From CAZPQN01 sp964588795 (lineage in GTDB: Bacteria; Fidelibacterota; UBA2242): 64,000 bases of DNA. Of the stretch, positions 8,946 through 18,060 are shown in pieces. The notes beneath the pieces were generated by a model. It ran no database searches. It had not been told where the DNA came from and worked only from the letters and a program-made list of their open reading frames with translations. The stretch covers positions 4,002-68,001 of the forward strand of contig CAZPQN010000011.1 in the NCBI GenBank assembly GCA_964588795.1. Reading direction: 5' to 3'. The stretch's first letter is position 1. Every line of letters starts with the position of its first letter. The position numbers were made by a program, and so were the translations under genes.

Positions 8946-9362
8946 TCACGTTATAATTTCAACTGTTGGAAAGAAAAATGCAATTTCTTTCTTTGCATTT
9001 TCCGCGGAATCGGATCCGTGCACAATATTGCGCTGCACATTTTCAGCCAACAGGCGTCGCAGGGTGCCCTCGTCGGCCCGGGCGGGATCGGTCGCACCGA
9101 TGACCTGCCGGAAAGCGTCGACGGCGGATTCTTTCTGAAGCACCAGCGGCACGCACGGTCCGGAGGTCATGAAATTGATCAGGTCGGCGAAGAAAGGCTT
9201 ACCGGTGTGTATCGCGTAGAAAGCTTCCGCTTCCCGGCGCTCTAAGCGGATCATTTTAAGCGCTAAAATTTTGAAGCCGTGCGATTCGATAAAGGCCAGG
9301 GCCTGACCGCAGAGTCGACGGGCTACACAATCGGGTTTTAGGATGGCTAAGGTTTTATCCAT
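8946..9362 (-). CDS. ndk: Nucleoside diphosphate kinase
   Basis: A 138-residue NDK that equilibrates nucleoside di- and triphosphates through a phosphohistidine. The active site His115 is in NIVHGSDS, the conserved KPD is at residues 9-11, and the length is normal for the family. ATG 9362 gives the standard MDKTLAILKPD start; an upstream in-frame extension lacks support. It lies 16 bases after carbamate kinase and 32 bases before the SPOR lipoprotein, in one apparent transcription unit. Confidence 0.96.
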   Translation of the reverse strand: MDKTLAILKPDCVARRLCGQALAFIESHGFKILALKMIRLERREAEAFYAIHTGKPFFADLINFMTSGPCVPLVLQKESAVDAFRQVIGATDPARADEGTLRRLLAENVQRNIVHGSDSAENAKKEIAFFFPTVEIIT

Positions 9363-9378
9363 TTTGGTTTCCTGCAGT

Positions 9379-10320
9379 TTAAGGGATGATGGTTGTGCCG
9401 CTGTCGCCATTCAGGCTGGCGACGGCGCGTTCCAGGGAGGTGATCACGACACGTTCGCCGCCGAAATGGAGGAAGTTTAGAGCGGCTTCAATTTTTGGGC
9501 CCATGGAGCCCGGCGGAAAATGGCCCGCTTGCTGAAGTTCCCGCAATTCAGCGGCATGGATCAGGTCAATGTCCTGTTCATCAGGTTTGCCGAAATTGAT
9601 TTTCACATTGTCCACTTCCGTCAGAATATAAAGTTCCTGCGCCGCGATGTCCCGCGCCAGGACGGCGGCGGCCAGGTCCTTGTCAATGACCGCATCGAAG
9701 CCCTCGTAGAGTCCGTTTTCCATGATGTAGACCGGGATACCGCCACCGCCGGCGGCAATCACGATAATTCCCAAATCTACCAAATGACGTATGGCTTGAC
9801 GGTTAATGATCCGTCGCGGCTGAGGCGATGGCACCACCCGGCGCCAGCCGCGAGTGCCGTCGGCCTTGATCTGCCAGGCATGTTGCGCGGCTAATTGTTC
9901 GATTTCCTCCCGGCTGTACCAACTGCCGACAAACTTGGTGGGATTGTGTATGGAGGGATCATCGGCGTCAACTATGACCTGCGTGATCAGGGAGACTACT
10001 TCGCGGGGAATTTGCTCGCGGATGAGGGCGTTTTGCAGTGACTGCTCGATCATATAACCCATGCCCCCTTCGGTATCGGCGACACAGATACCGAGCGGCA
10101 AAACCGGCGCCTTGCCAATCGTCAATTCGACTCGCAGCAGGGCATTGCCAACCTGCGGACCATTGCCATGCGTGAGCGCCAGATGATAATCCTGCCGGAT
10201 CAGGTGCATAACCGCCTGCAGGCTTTTGCGGGTATTGCGAAACTGGTTGGTGATGGTGTCTTCTTCCGCGCGGGGCGAAATGGCGTTGCCACCTAAGGCG
10301 ATGACTGCGGTACGGTGCAT
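9379..10320 (-). CDS. arcC: Carbamate kinase
   Basis: A 313-residue amino-acid-kinase-fold enzyme that in catabolism makes ATP from carbamoyl phosphate and ADP. The family signatures are visible: ALGGNAI at residues 8-14, LTHGNGPQVGNALLR, and AAGGGGIPV near 194, followed by DAVIDKDLAAAVLA. No ornithine carbamoyltransferase or arginine deiminase lies nearby. Its partner is the COG2403 GTPase 11 bases upstream, a pairing also found in purine/allantoin-type catabolic clusters with YgeY. The carbamoyl phosphate source in this organism is therefore not evident from the window. Confidence 0.95.
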   Translation of the reverse strand: MHRTAVIALGGNAISPRAEEDTITNQFRNTRKSLQAVMHLIRQDYHLALTHGNGPQVGNALLRVELTIGKAPVLPLGICVADTEGGMGYMIEQSLQNALIREQIPREVVSLITQVIVDADDPSIHNPTKFVGSWYSREEIEQLAAQHAWQIKADGTRGWRRVVPSPQPRRIINRQAIRHLVDLGIIVIAAGGGGIPVYIMENGLYEGFDAVIDKDLAAAVLARDIAAQELYILTEVDNVKINFGKPDEQDIDLIHAAELRELQQAGHFPPGSMGPKIEAALNFLHFGGERVVITSLERAVASLNGDSGTTIIP

Positions 10321-10331
10321 TCTGGGACTCC

Positions 10332-11678
10332 TTAGTTACCTGGCAAACCTTGGCGGGCGATAAAAGCCGTCAGAATTTCGCCCAGATTCGGACTCCCGAT
10401 TTCCTGCAGTTCGTAATAGACCCGGGTATTGGGTTTATCAATTTGAATAATGCGATTCAGGTCTATGGGTGTGCCGATGATGACCGCCTCGCAGTCACAG
10501 CGCGCAATGGTCGCCTGCAGGTCATTGATCTGTTGAGTGCCATAACCCATCGCCGGCAGGAGCGTGCCGATACGGGGATATTTGTGGAATGTCTCGGCCA
10601 ACCGACCGACTGCAAAAGGGCGCGGATCAACCAGTTCCCGCGCTCCATAGGTACGGGCGGCGACGATGCCGGCGCCGAGCTGCATTTCACCGTGTGTTAA
10701 AGTTGGGCCGTCTTCGATAACCAGCACGCGGCGCCCGCGGATCACCTCCGGGCGATCAACCCGGATAGGCGAGGCGGCGTCGACAACAGTCGCCTGTGGA
10801 TTGAGACGGGCGATATTGTCGCGAACCATTTTAATGCCTTCCGGCGGAGCGGTGTCGATTTTGTTGATTATGATGACATCGGCAAGACGCAGGTTGACCT
10901 CGCCGGGATAATAGCTGAGTTCGTGTCCGGCACGATGCGGATCAGCGACAGTGATCATCAAGTCAGGTCGGAAGAACGGGAAATCGTTGTTGCCACCGTC
11001 CCAGACGATGACGTCGCACCCAGCGGGATCCTGTTCTGCGGCCTGGAGAATATCGGCATAATCCACGCCGGCGTAAATGACATTCCCGCGCATGACATGC
11101 GGTTCATATTCTTCCATCTCTTCAATGGTGCAATGGTGCTTCTGTAAATCGTCGAGGGACGCGAAGCGCTGCACCCGCTGGGACACCAGGTCGCCATAGG
11201 GCATGGGGTGGCGCACCGCAACGACCCGCAAGCCTTTCTGCATCAGGATTTCGATGACCTTGCGCGAGGTCTGGCTTTTACCGCACCCCGTACGCGTCGC
11301 GCACACCGCAATCACGGGTTTGTGGCTTTTGAGCATGGTGTCGTGGGGACCGAGCAACATGAAGCTCGCACCAGCGGCGTTGACAATCGCGCTGATCCCC
11401 ATGACTTTCTGATAATTGACATCGCTATAGGAGAAGACACACAGATCAGCGTGTAGAGAGCGGATCAAATAGGGCAAGTTTTCTTCGGCATAGATCGGAA
11501 TGCCCTGAGGATAAAGTGCGCCTGCCAGGGACGCCGGGTATTTACGGTCGTCAATGTCGGGAATCTGCGCGGCGGTGAAAGCCACCACCTCCAGGAGTTC
11601 ATTGTCACGGAAGAAGGTATTGAAATTATGAAAATCCCGGCCGGCGGCTCCAATGATAATTACTTTACGTTTATGCAT
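10332..11678 (-). CDS. COG2403-type predicted GTPase
   Basis: A 448-residue protein of the uncharacterised COG2403 family, related to cyclic 2,3-diphosphoglycerate synthetase. An N-terminal Rossmann-like part (KVIIIGAAGRDFHNFN) comes first. It is followed by a P-loop RTGCGKSQTSRK with the GCGKS at 131-135, a DGGNNDFPFF segment that may serve as the switch region, and a NKID base-recognition motif (IIINKIDTAPPEG) near residue 275. The C-terminal part carries PRIGTLLPAMGYGTQQ. The biochemical activity is unknown; nucleotide binding is supported by motifs. It is the first gene of the run with arcC, ndk, the SPOR lipoprotein and the membrane protein. Confidence 0.85.
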   Translation of the reverse strand: MHKRKVIIIGAAGRDFHNFNTFFRDNELLEVVAFTAAQIPDIDDRKYPASLAGALYPQGIPIYAEENLPYLIRSLHADLCVFSYSDVNYQKVMGISAIVNAAGASFMLLGPHDTMLKSHKPVIAVCATRTGCGKSQTSRKVIEILMQKGLRVVAVRHPMPYGDLVSQRVQRFASLDDLQKHHCTIEEMEEYEPHVMRGNVIYAGVDYADILQAAEQDPAGCDVIVWDGGNNDFPFFRPDLMITVADPHRAGHELSYYPGEVNLRLADVIIINKIDTAPPEGIKMVRDNIARLNPQATVVDAASPIRVDRPEVIRGRRVLVIEDGPTLTHGEMQLGAGIVAARTYGARELVDPRPFAVGRLAETFHKYPRIGTLLPAMGYGTQQINDLQATIARCDCEAVIIGTPIDLNRIIQIDKPNTRVYYELQEIGSPNLGEILTAFIARQGLPGN

Positions 11679-11919
11679 AACAAGTTATTCCTTCTGGTTT
11701 GGATATTTTTTTAGATTTTGGTCTCGGATAGGTGCGGAGAAAGACCGGGGATTTATTTAAATCCGAAATGGTACGTCCAGAGAATGACTGCGTTGGCGAA
11801 AATACCCATAGTAGCTGTTAATCCGAAGTTATGCTATAACCAGCGAAAGTTATGATTTTTTAAGACTCAATTCAAGAGCCATGCGCCCGGCGTCGATTGG
11901 CGCCGACGATCCAATCGTC

Positions 11920-12894
11920 TCAGAGGGTAAATTCCAGCCCTTCACGAGCCAGTGCGATGTTGATCGGCGGATGGTTTCCATTTTGACGGTGATAGGCGAT
12001 GGCGGCGTCCAGGATTTCCTGCAATTTATTATCGGAATAGGTGGGGTCATGGTGGAAGAAGAACAGGTTTTTCACCCGCGCCTCGCGGGCAAAATTGACC
12101 CCTTGAATGGAAGTGCTGTGTCCCCAATTTTCCTTTTCGATGCTCTCTTCGATGGTAAACTGGGCGTCAAAGATGAGCACATCCGCGTCCTGGAAAAATT
12201 CAATATAACGGTGCATTATCTCCGCAGCGAGGTTTTTATATTCGGAATCAGTGGCGTAAACCAAGGAGCGCCCGCGATAATCTAGTCGGTACCCGAACGA
12301 ACCGCCGGGATGGTTCAACATTCGATTGGTTATGGTGACTTCGCCGAGGTTGATGGATTCTTCCTTGCGCAACTGGACAAAATCTATGTTGGCGCCCATG
12401 GCCGAGAGCGAAACCGGAAAGAACTCATCTTCCTGCTGGGTACTGATGCGTTGTTCGAGGCTGTTGTGCACGCCATAGATTGTAATCTGATTGCCGGAGC
12501 GGAAGGCCGGCAGGAAGGCCGGAAACCCCAGGATGTGGTCCCAGTGGGTATGGCTGAGAAAAATGTGGGCGCGTCCCTTGCCGCGGCCGAAATCCCCGCG
12601 CATCAATTGCTCGCCCAGCCGTCGTAAACCCGACCCGGCGTCGAAAATGATATGCTGACCGGCAATGTTGATATAGACGCAGGCGGTATTGCCGCCGACA
12701 AAGTGTTTGCGATGCGGAGGCAAAGTCCGGATATACTCCTGTATCGCCCGGTCGTCAGACAAACTCTGGTCCGGCAGGTTTTTCAAAATCCAGAACAGCT
12801 TCTCCTCCATTTCGGAATTATCCGGAGAGGAAGGAATCGAACCCCGCACTCCAAAGAAGCGAATCCTGCAACCGTTATCGCTATTTTTATTCAT
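11920..12894 (-). CDS. MBL-fold metallohydrolase
   Basis: A 324-residue metallo-beta-lactamase-fold hydrolase with the metal motif HTHWDH at 115-120, a second His in LNHPGGSFGYR and an Asp in YATDSEYKN. The N-terminal FFGVRGSIPSS is typical of the subgroup related to PhnP and cyclic-nucleotide phosphodiesterases. The long N-terminal insert (about residues 25-65) and the late GHSTSIQGV/FFHHDP motifs also fit that group. The substrate is unknown, possibly a phosphodiester. ATG 12894 has an AGGGGAG ribosome site 6 bases upstream and is preferred to an in-frame TTG at 12900. It appears to be a single-gene unit. Confidence 0.85.
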   Translation of the reverse strand: MNKNSDNGCRIRFFGVRGSIPSSPDNSEMEEKLFWILKNLPDQSLSDDRAIQEYIRTLPPHRKHFVGGNTACVYINIAGQHIIFDAGSGLRRLGEQLMRGDFGRGKGRAHIFLSHTHWDHILGFPAFLPAFRSGNQITIYGVHNSLEQRISTQQEDEFFPVSLSAMGANIDFVQLRKEESINLGEVTITNRMLNHPGGSFGYRLDYRGRSLVYATDSEYKNLAAEIMHRYIEFFQDADVLIFDAQFTIEESIEKENWGHSTSIQGVNFAREARVKNLFFFHHDPTYSDNKLQEILDAAIAYHRQNGNHPPINIALAREGLEFTL

Positions 12895-13070
12895 TACCAA
12901 CTCCCCTTTCGTCGAATTCTGATTACTTTATCGCACCAGCGCGGATAGGTTGTTTCAATAGACCGGGCGTATTGCCCCGGGTTGGGTTGGAATACGGATG
13001 TGCAATTTGCCGGAACATTAATCGGCAGAGGACCCGCTCTGTCAGGGAAGTGCGGGAATTTTCGCACAGC

Positions 13071-13655
13071 TCAGTTGGCATTGGAGTCACGTTGCAGCGC
13101 ACTGATCTGGTCCCGCAGGCGGGCGGCCAATTCGTAATTTTCTTCTTCGATGGCGTTCTGAAGCTGGGTCTGCAATTCGAATAAACGATCCAAGTTCTGC
13201 AATTCCGGGACGCTGTCATCTTTTTCGATTGTTTCGCGGCGCTTTTCAGTGAAGATTTGACCGGCTTCACGCATGACCTTTTCGGCGACTTTAATCGGCG
13301 CTTTCATGCGCAGAGCCAGGGCGATGGCATCGCTCGGTCGCCCGTCAATGACTATCCGATGCCCTTCCTGAAGCGCGAGATAGATTTTGGCGTAAAAAGT
13401 GGTATCGATCAGGTCGCTCACAATCACCTCTTCGATCTGGGCCGAAAAAGCCCGGAGGAATTCGATAAACAGATCGTGGGTCAAAGGTCGGGGAGTGGCG
13501 ATGTTCTCGACCGCCAGGGCGATGGACTGGGCTTCGAAGGCGCCGACAATGATAGGAAGCTGCCGTTCGCCGCCGACCTCTTTGAGGAGCAGGGCGTAGC
13601 CTTTGTTAGGTTGATAAAACACGATCTTATGCAGAGTGACCAAAACCGTCTTCAT
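13071..13655 (-). CDS. Bifunctional nuclease family (DUF151) protein with UVR motif
   Basis: A 194-residue protein. Residues 1 to about 130 are a BFN/DUF151 domain (LPIIVGAFEAQSIALA, DGRPSDAIALALRMKAPI), which has reported nuclease activity in plant homologues. The C-terminus holds a UVR motif (LQNAIEEENYELAARLRDQI), the short coiled coil found in UvrB, UvrC and McsA. This BFN-UVR combination is typical of several Gram-negative phyla. The start could be ATG 13655 or GTG 13658. It is 61 bases downstream of ptsI and may be co-transcribed, though a weak promoter-like TATACT lies in between. Its cellular role is unknown. Confidence 0.88.
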   Translation of the reverse strand: MKTVLVTLHKIVFYQPNKGYALLLKEVGGERQLPIIVGAFEAQSIALAVENIATPRPLTHDLFIEFLRAFSAQIEEVIVSDLIDTTFYAKIYLALQEGHRIVIDGRPSDAIALALRMKAPIKVAEKVMREAGQIFTEKRRETIEKDDSVPELQNLDRLFELQTQLQNAIEEENYELAARLRDQISALQRDSNAN

Positions 13656-13716
13656 CACCTGAATATATTATGACTTAGGGGTAGAAGCAAGTATAAATAT
13701 TGATATTCTGCCCCAC

Positions 13717-15444
13717 TCAATCAGGATGAGATGCCCGGTTCCGGAAGTCTTTCAGCAGATTATAGATTGAAATTGCATCGGCAGCTTCAATCAGCGCCGT
13801 GCGCAGTTGGCCCAAAGCGTGGAGATCGAGACTACTTGCCAATTCCCGGATGGTCGGTAATGCGTTGGCGTTAATACTGAGAGAATGATATCCTAAGGCG
13901 AGTAATCCCAGCGCCCCGAACGGATCAGCCGCCATTTCGCCGCAGACAGTCACGGGGATGTTATGTCGCTGTCCGGCGGTGATGATTTTATCCAAAGCGC
14001 GGAAGATCAGCGGGTGATAGTAATTTTTTACCAGAGTGGCATCCCGGCGGGAACCCAGTAGAAAAAGCGCCAGATCGTTGGTTCCGACACTGAAAAAATC
14101 TACCAGTTTGGCGGCCGCGTCCAGTTGTTCGAGAATGGTATCGGTCTCCACCATGATGCCAAAGGGAATTTTGGCGGAGGCCGGGGCCACCGTTTTACCC
14201 AGGTTGGCTCTGGCGGCCTCTGTGATTGCAAGGGTCGCCCGAATCTGGTCAATGCCGGTTACCAGCGGGATCATGATCTGCATGGCGCCGTGCCGGCTGG
14301 CGCGAAACAGGGCGCGCAACTGCGTGATCAGGATTTCCGGATTATCCAGGCAGAAGCCAATCCCACCCCAGTTATCAAGAGCCGACTCTTTCTGTAACGC
14401 TTCGATATTCAATAAGGCAAACAATTTCTCACGCCCGAAGTCAAAAGTCCGGAAAGTCACAATTTTACCCCGGGCCGCGTTCAGGATTTTAGAATAGGCA
14501 CGATACTGGATCTGTTCATCCGGGATCGCATTCCGCTCCAGGCACAGGAACTCGGTCCGAAAGAGTCCAATACCAGGGAACAATGTAGGGGCCACAGCTT
14601 CAATTTCGGTGACAAAGCTGGCGTTCATCAGGACCTCGACTTTTTCCGTTACCATCGGTAGAGGCGGTGCTTCTTGGAAGCTAATTTGTTCCTTGGTTTG
14701 GCGGAAAGCCTGCAGACGGGAGGAAAATGTCAATTCGGTTTCCCGGGAAGGATTTAGATGTACAGCTTCTTCGTCGGCGTCGAGGATGATTCGCGGGCAA
14801 TTACGCAATTCTTCCATTTCCAGCAGGCCGGAAACGTAGGGCAGATTAAAAGCCCGGGCCAGGATGCCGGCGTGCGAATCTACTCCGCCTACTTGCGTAA
14901 CGATTCCCAGAGCGCGCTGATTATGGAGATTGATCAGGTCGGTCGGCGACAGGCGCTCACTGACAAAAATAGCCGGCTCCCGTAAACGCGGTATGGTGTA
15001 ATCCCGTTTGACCGACAGATGGTGGATGACGCGCTTCATGACATCATGCAGGTCTACCAATCGTTCCTGATGGTAGGCGTTGACAGTTTCGGCAAGTGTT
15101 TTGGCATAACGGGTCATGACTTCCACATAGGCCCGCAGGATATTGTAGCGGCGCTGGCAGACCAGCGTCTCTACTGCGCGGTGCAAATCGGTATCCCGGA
15201 GCGCCATCAACTGGGCATCAATCAGCAGGGCGTGTTCCTTGCTGAGCCCGCTCAGTACCAGACCGCGTACCTGATTAAGTTCCTGATCGGCTTTGGCGAT
15301 GGCTTCCTGAAAGCGCCGCAGTTCTCGTTCGGTTTCACCGGATGCGACGAGATAGCGGGGAATCGGCCATTTGTTACGTTCGAAGAAAAATACCGGTCCG
15401 CTGACGATTCCCGGCGCAATACGGGTGGCTTTCAGGATTTTCAT
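13717..15444 (-). CDS. ptsI: PTS enzyme I (PEP-protein phosphotransferase)
   Basis: A 575-residue enzyme I that moves phosphate from PEP to HPr. The phosphohistidine is His191. The surrounding GGVDSHAGILAR departs from the usual GGxTSHxAI by having Asp in place of Thr. The PEP-binding domain shows GIGLFRTEFL, the magnesium-site segment FSVGTNDLALFLLG and the catalytic Cys in VCGEMAADPFGA. The start codon overlaps the ptsH stop by 4 bases, so the two proteins are translationally coupled. No sugar-specific EII component is present in the window, so the role may be regulatory, or the EII genes may lie elsewhere. Confidence 0.95.
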   Translation of the reverse strand: MKILKATRIAPGIVSGPVFFFERNKWPIPRYLVASGETERELRRFQEAIAKADQELNQVRGLVLSGLSKEHALLIDAQLMALRDTDLHRAVETLVCQRRYNILRAYVEVMTRYAKTLAETVNAYHQERLVDLHDVMKRVIHHLSVKRDYTIPRLREPAIFVSERLSPTDLINLHNQRALGIVTQVGGVDSHAGILARAFNLPYVSGLLEMEELRNCPRIILDADEEAVHLNPSRETELTFSSRLQAFRQTKEQISFQEAPPLPMVTEKVEVLMNASFVTEIEAVAPTLFPGIGLFRTEFLCLERNAIPDEQIQYRAYSKILNAARGKIVTFRTFDFGREKLFALLNIEALQKESALDNWGGIGFCLDNPEILITQLRALFRASRHGAMQIMIPLVTGIDQIRATLAITEAARANLGKTVAPASAKIPFGIMVETDTILEQLDAAAKLVDFFSVGTNDLALFLLGSRRDATLVKNYYHPLIFRALDKIITAGQRHNIPVTVCGEMAADPFGALGLLALGYHSLSINANALPTIRELASSLDLHALGQLRTALIEAADAISIYNLLKDFRNRASHPD

Positions 15445-15710
15445 TCTTCCGTGTAGAATTTATGTTTGATCAAATCGAGTAGTTCCTGCGTAGCCGCGGC
15501 TTCGTCGTCGCCGTTGACCTCCAGAATCACCTCTGAGCCGGGTTCTACAGCTAATACCAGGACCCCTAAAATACTCTTGGCGTTGATGCGGATGCCATTG
15601 TAGGTCAGGAAAACTTCCGAGTGAAACTGAGCGGCCTTGGTCACCAGAACTGTGGCGGGTCGGGTATGTAAACCATGCCGGTTGGTTATCTTGACCTTCT
15701 GCTTGATCAT
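15441..15710 (-). CDS. ptsH: Phosphocarrier protein HPr
   Basis: An 89-residue HPr. The phosphorylated His15 is in NRHGLHTRPA and the regulatory Ser46 is in NAKSILGVL, the site used by HPr kinase/phosphorylase where that enzyme exists. Keeping both residues suggests that control through Ser46-P is possible; no hprK is seen here. It starts 2 bases after the polyprenyl synthase stop and overlaps ptsI by 4 bases, at the heart of a tightly packed block. Confidence 0.96.
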   Translation of the reverse strand: MIKQKVKITNRHGLHTRPATVLVTKAAQFHSEVFLTYNGIRINAKSILGVLVLAVEPGSEVILEVNGDDEAAATQELLDLIKHKFYTEE

Positions 15711-15712
15711 AA

Positions 15713-16681
15713 TCAGTACCGCCGCTCTCGGATTAGACCGACGAGTGCCACTAACGGCTTCTGGGCGCCAGCCGGCAAAACTGTCAATCGCGCCCGGGCC
15801 GATTCGAATAACCGCTCGGCTTCGCCATGGGCAACTTGCAGTACACCGCGCTCTTCAAAAAGCTGTCGGACAGCTTGGCGATTCTGGCAGTTTTCCTTCA
15901 AATGAACGAGGAACTGTTCCACCTGATCAGTGGTCATGCCCTCAGTCATCAGCACCACGGGCAGGGTTTTTTTACCGGCGGCGAGATCACTGGTAAGGCT
16001 CTTGCCCATGGTTTTGGCGTCCGACGTCAGCTCGAGCACATCATCCTGAATCTGAAAAGCTTGCCCAATTTCCCGTCCGAAATGGTAAAATGCCTGGACG
16101 ACCGCTTCCTCCGCCTGGCAATATAGGGCCGCCAGCTGTCCGCAGAGCGCCAACAGGCGTCCGGTTTTCTTGCCAACCATCTCTAAATAGGCGGCGGGCG
16201 TCACCCGCGGACGGCGTTCGAACTCCACATCCAGGGCCTGACCCTCGCAGATTTCCAGCATGGCCTGACTGAATTCGGCACCCATCCGGCGGATATTGTT
16301 ACTCTCGGTCTGTATCAGGGTCTGAAACGCCAGCGCCATCAGGCCATCTCCGGCCAAGAGAGCGGTGTTGTTGTCCCATTTGATCTGCAGGGTCGGACGC
16401 CCGCGCCGCTGGGTCGCGTTATCCATGATGTCGTCATGCACCAGACTAAAAGTGTGCAGAATCTCGACGGCTAAAGCGGCCGGCATTAAGTCCGCGGCTT
16501 CGGCCCCGAATGCTGTGCCAGCCAGCAGGGTCAAAATCGGACGCAAACGCTTGCCCGGGGCATTCAAACTGTAGCGCATCGGTTCATACAAGCCAGCAGG
16601 CACTCCCGGAAAAGCCAGCTCGCTCAGCGCGAGGTCGATGCGATTCTTAAGAGACAACATCGTATCGGATAATACCATCAT
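15713..16681 (-). CDS. Polyprenyl (trans-isoprenyl) diphosphate synthase
   Basis: A 322-residue isoprenyl chain-elongating enzyme. The two aspartate-rich motifs are visible: DDIMD at 83-87 with the following RRGRPT, and the second in FQIQDDVLELTSD near residue 210. The product chain length (C15, C20 or longer) cannot be read with confidence. It would supply quinone side chains, or precursors to undecaprenyl phosphate. Its ATG overlaps the stop of the upstream phosphohexomutase by one base (TAATG), and ptsH follows after 2 bases. A second ATG directly after the first is equally possible as the start. Confidence 0.93.
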   Translation of the reverse strand: MMVLSDTMLSLKNRIDLALSELAFPGVPAGLYEPMRYSLNAPGKRLRPILTLLAGTAFGAEAADLMPAALAVEILHTFSLVHDDIMDNATQRRGRPTLQIKWDNNTALLAGDGLMALAFQTLIQTESNNIRRMGAEFSQAMLEICEGQALDVEFERRPRVTPAAYLEMVGKKTGRLLALCGQLAALYCQAEEAVVQAFYHFGREIGQAFQIQDDVLELTSDAKTMGKSLTSDLAAGKKTLPVVLMTEGMTTDQVEQFLVHLKENCQNRQAVRQLFEERGVLQVAHGEAERLFESARARLTVLPAGAQKPLVALVGLIRERRY

Positions 16682-18045
16682 TAATGACCAGCCGTAAGGG
16701 AAATTTCGCCAAACTCCCTTAATTTGTTTAGAACTAAATCACGAATTTGCGCTAAGCGTGCCGCTGTCCGGGCTTCGAAGCGCGTCACAATGACCGGCTG
16801 AGTGTTCGAAGACCGCACCAGCCCCCAACCATCGCCGAATTTGATGCGCACGCCATCTACGGTAATACAGTCGTAGTTAGCCTTGAAATAGGCCAGGGCT
16901 TGTTTGGTGATTGCGAATTTGGCGGCGTCATCCTTACAATCCAGACGCATTTCCGGCGTCGAGAAATAATGCGGCAGACGCTGCATCCGCGCCGTTAACG
17001 CTTCCCCACTGCGGGCTAACATTTGTACGAAGCGCGCCGCGACATAAATGGCATCATCGTAGCCGAAGTAATCATCGCCGAAGAACAGGTGTCCGCTCAT
17101 TTCTCCGGCAAAAGGCACCCGCTCCTCCTTCATTTTCTGCTTGATCACGGAATGTCCGGTTTTCCACATCAGAGGCACGCCACCTTTGGCGAGGATGGAC
17201 TCTTCGAGCGCCTGACTGCATTTGACATCGAAGATGACCGGCACGCCGGGGCGGGCGACTTCGTCCAAAAACAGGATCATGATATAATCCGCCCAGATGA
17301 TTTCACCCCGGTCGTCGACAACCCCGATCCGGTCGGCGTCACCGTCGAAGGCAAGGCCGCATTCATAGCCGCCTTTTTGAACCTCTTTGATCAAAGTGGC
17401 CAGATTCTTTGGGACAGTCGGGTCGGGATGATGGTTGGGGAAGTTGCCGTCCACGGTGCAAAACAGTTCGGTCACCTGACAGCCAATCCGGCGGAAAATT
17501 TCCGGAGCGGTCAGGGCTCCGGCGCCATTGCCGCAATCCATGGCAATGCGTACCGGTCGGGCCAGCTTAATTTTTCCGACGACCATGTCCTTGTACTGTT
17601 CGAGCAAACTTTGGTAGGAGATTTTGCCTGTACCCTGTGCAAAGTCGCCTCGGTCAATGATGGCTTTAATGGCTTGGATCTGCTGACCGTAAACTGCCTG
17701 GCGGTCATAGCTGATTTTAAAACCATTCATATTGGGTGGATTGTGACTGCCGGTAATCTGGATCGCGCCGTCCACCGGCAGGACGTACATGCTATAGTAA
17801 TTGACCGGTGTAGGCACAATGCCAATGTCTACGATGTCAACGCCGGTAGCCAGGAGTCCGCGACTCAGCACTTCTTTCAAATGCGGGGTGGACAGACGCA
17901 CGTCCCCACTGAGCGTTACGCTGTGGCCGCCAAGGGAGCGGACATAGGTGCCGATGCCTTTGCCGAGGCATTCCACAACTTCGTCATTGAAATCTTCGGC
18001 TACCACACCCCGAATATCATATTCCCGAAAGATGTAGGGATTCAT
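16681..18045 (-). CDS. Phosphomannomutase/phosphoglucomutase
   Basis: A 454-residue alpha-D-phosphohexomutase of the AlgC/ManB type. The phosphoserine is Ser100 in QITGSHNPPNMNGFK, the metal-binding loop DGDADRIGVVDD is near residue 240, the sugar-binding GEMSGHLFF is near 315, and the C-terminal phosphate-binding loop RSSNTQPVIVTRFEA is present. It interconverts the 1- and 6-phosphates of mannose and/or glucose, feeding nucleotide sugars and, with glgC in this window, glycogen. It sits 15 bases after anmK and overlaps the prenyl synthase by one base. Confidence 0.94.
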   Translation of the reverse strand: MNPYIFREYDIRGVVAEDFNDEVVECLGKGIGTYVRSLGGHSVTLSGDVRLSTPHLKEVLSRGLLATGVDIVDIGIVPTPVNYYSMYVLPVDGAIQITGSHNPPNMNGFKISYDRQAVYGQQIQAIKAIIDRGDFAQGTGKISYQSLLEQYKDMVVGKIKLARPVRIAMDCGNGAGALTAPEIFRRIGCQVTELFCTVDGNFPNHHPDPTVPKNLATLIKEVQKGGYECGLAFDGDADRIGVVDDRGEIIWADYIMILFLDEVARPGVPVIFDVKCSQALEESILAKGGVPLMWKTGHSVIKQKMKEERVPFAGEMSGHLFFGDDYFGYDDAIYVAARFVQMLARSGEALTARMQRLPHYFSTPEMRLDCKDDAAKFAITKQALAYFKANYDCITVDGVRIKFGDGWGLVRSSNTQPVIVTRFEARTAARLAQIRDLVLNKLREFGEISLTAGH

Positions 18046-18060
18046 AAATCGTTCTCCTGT

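Noticed and set aside
12923..13270. A 115-codon minus-strand frame over the end of the BFN-UVR gene
   Set aside because: Low-complexity Ser/Thr/Arg-rich sequence in another frame of a conserved gene; not a protein family.
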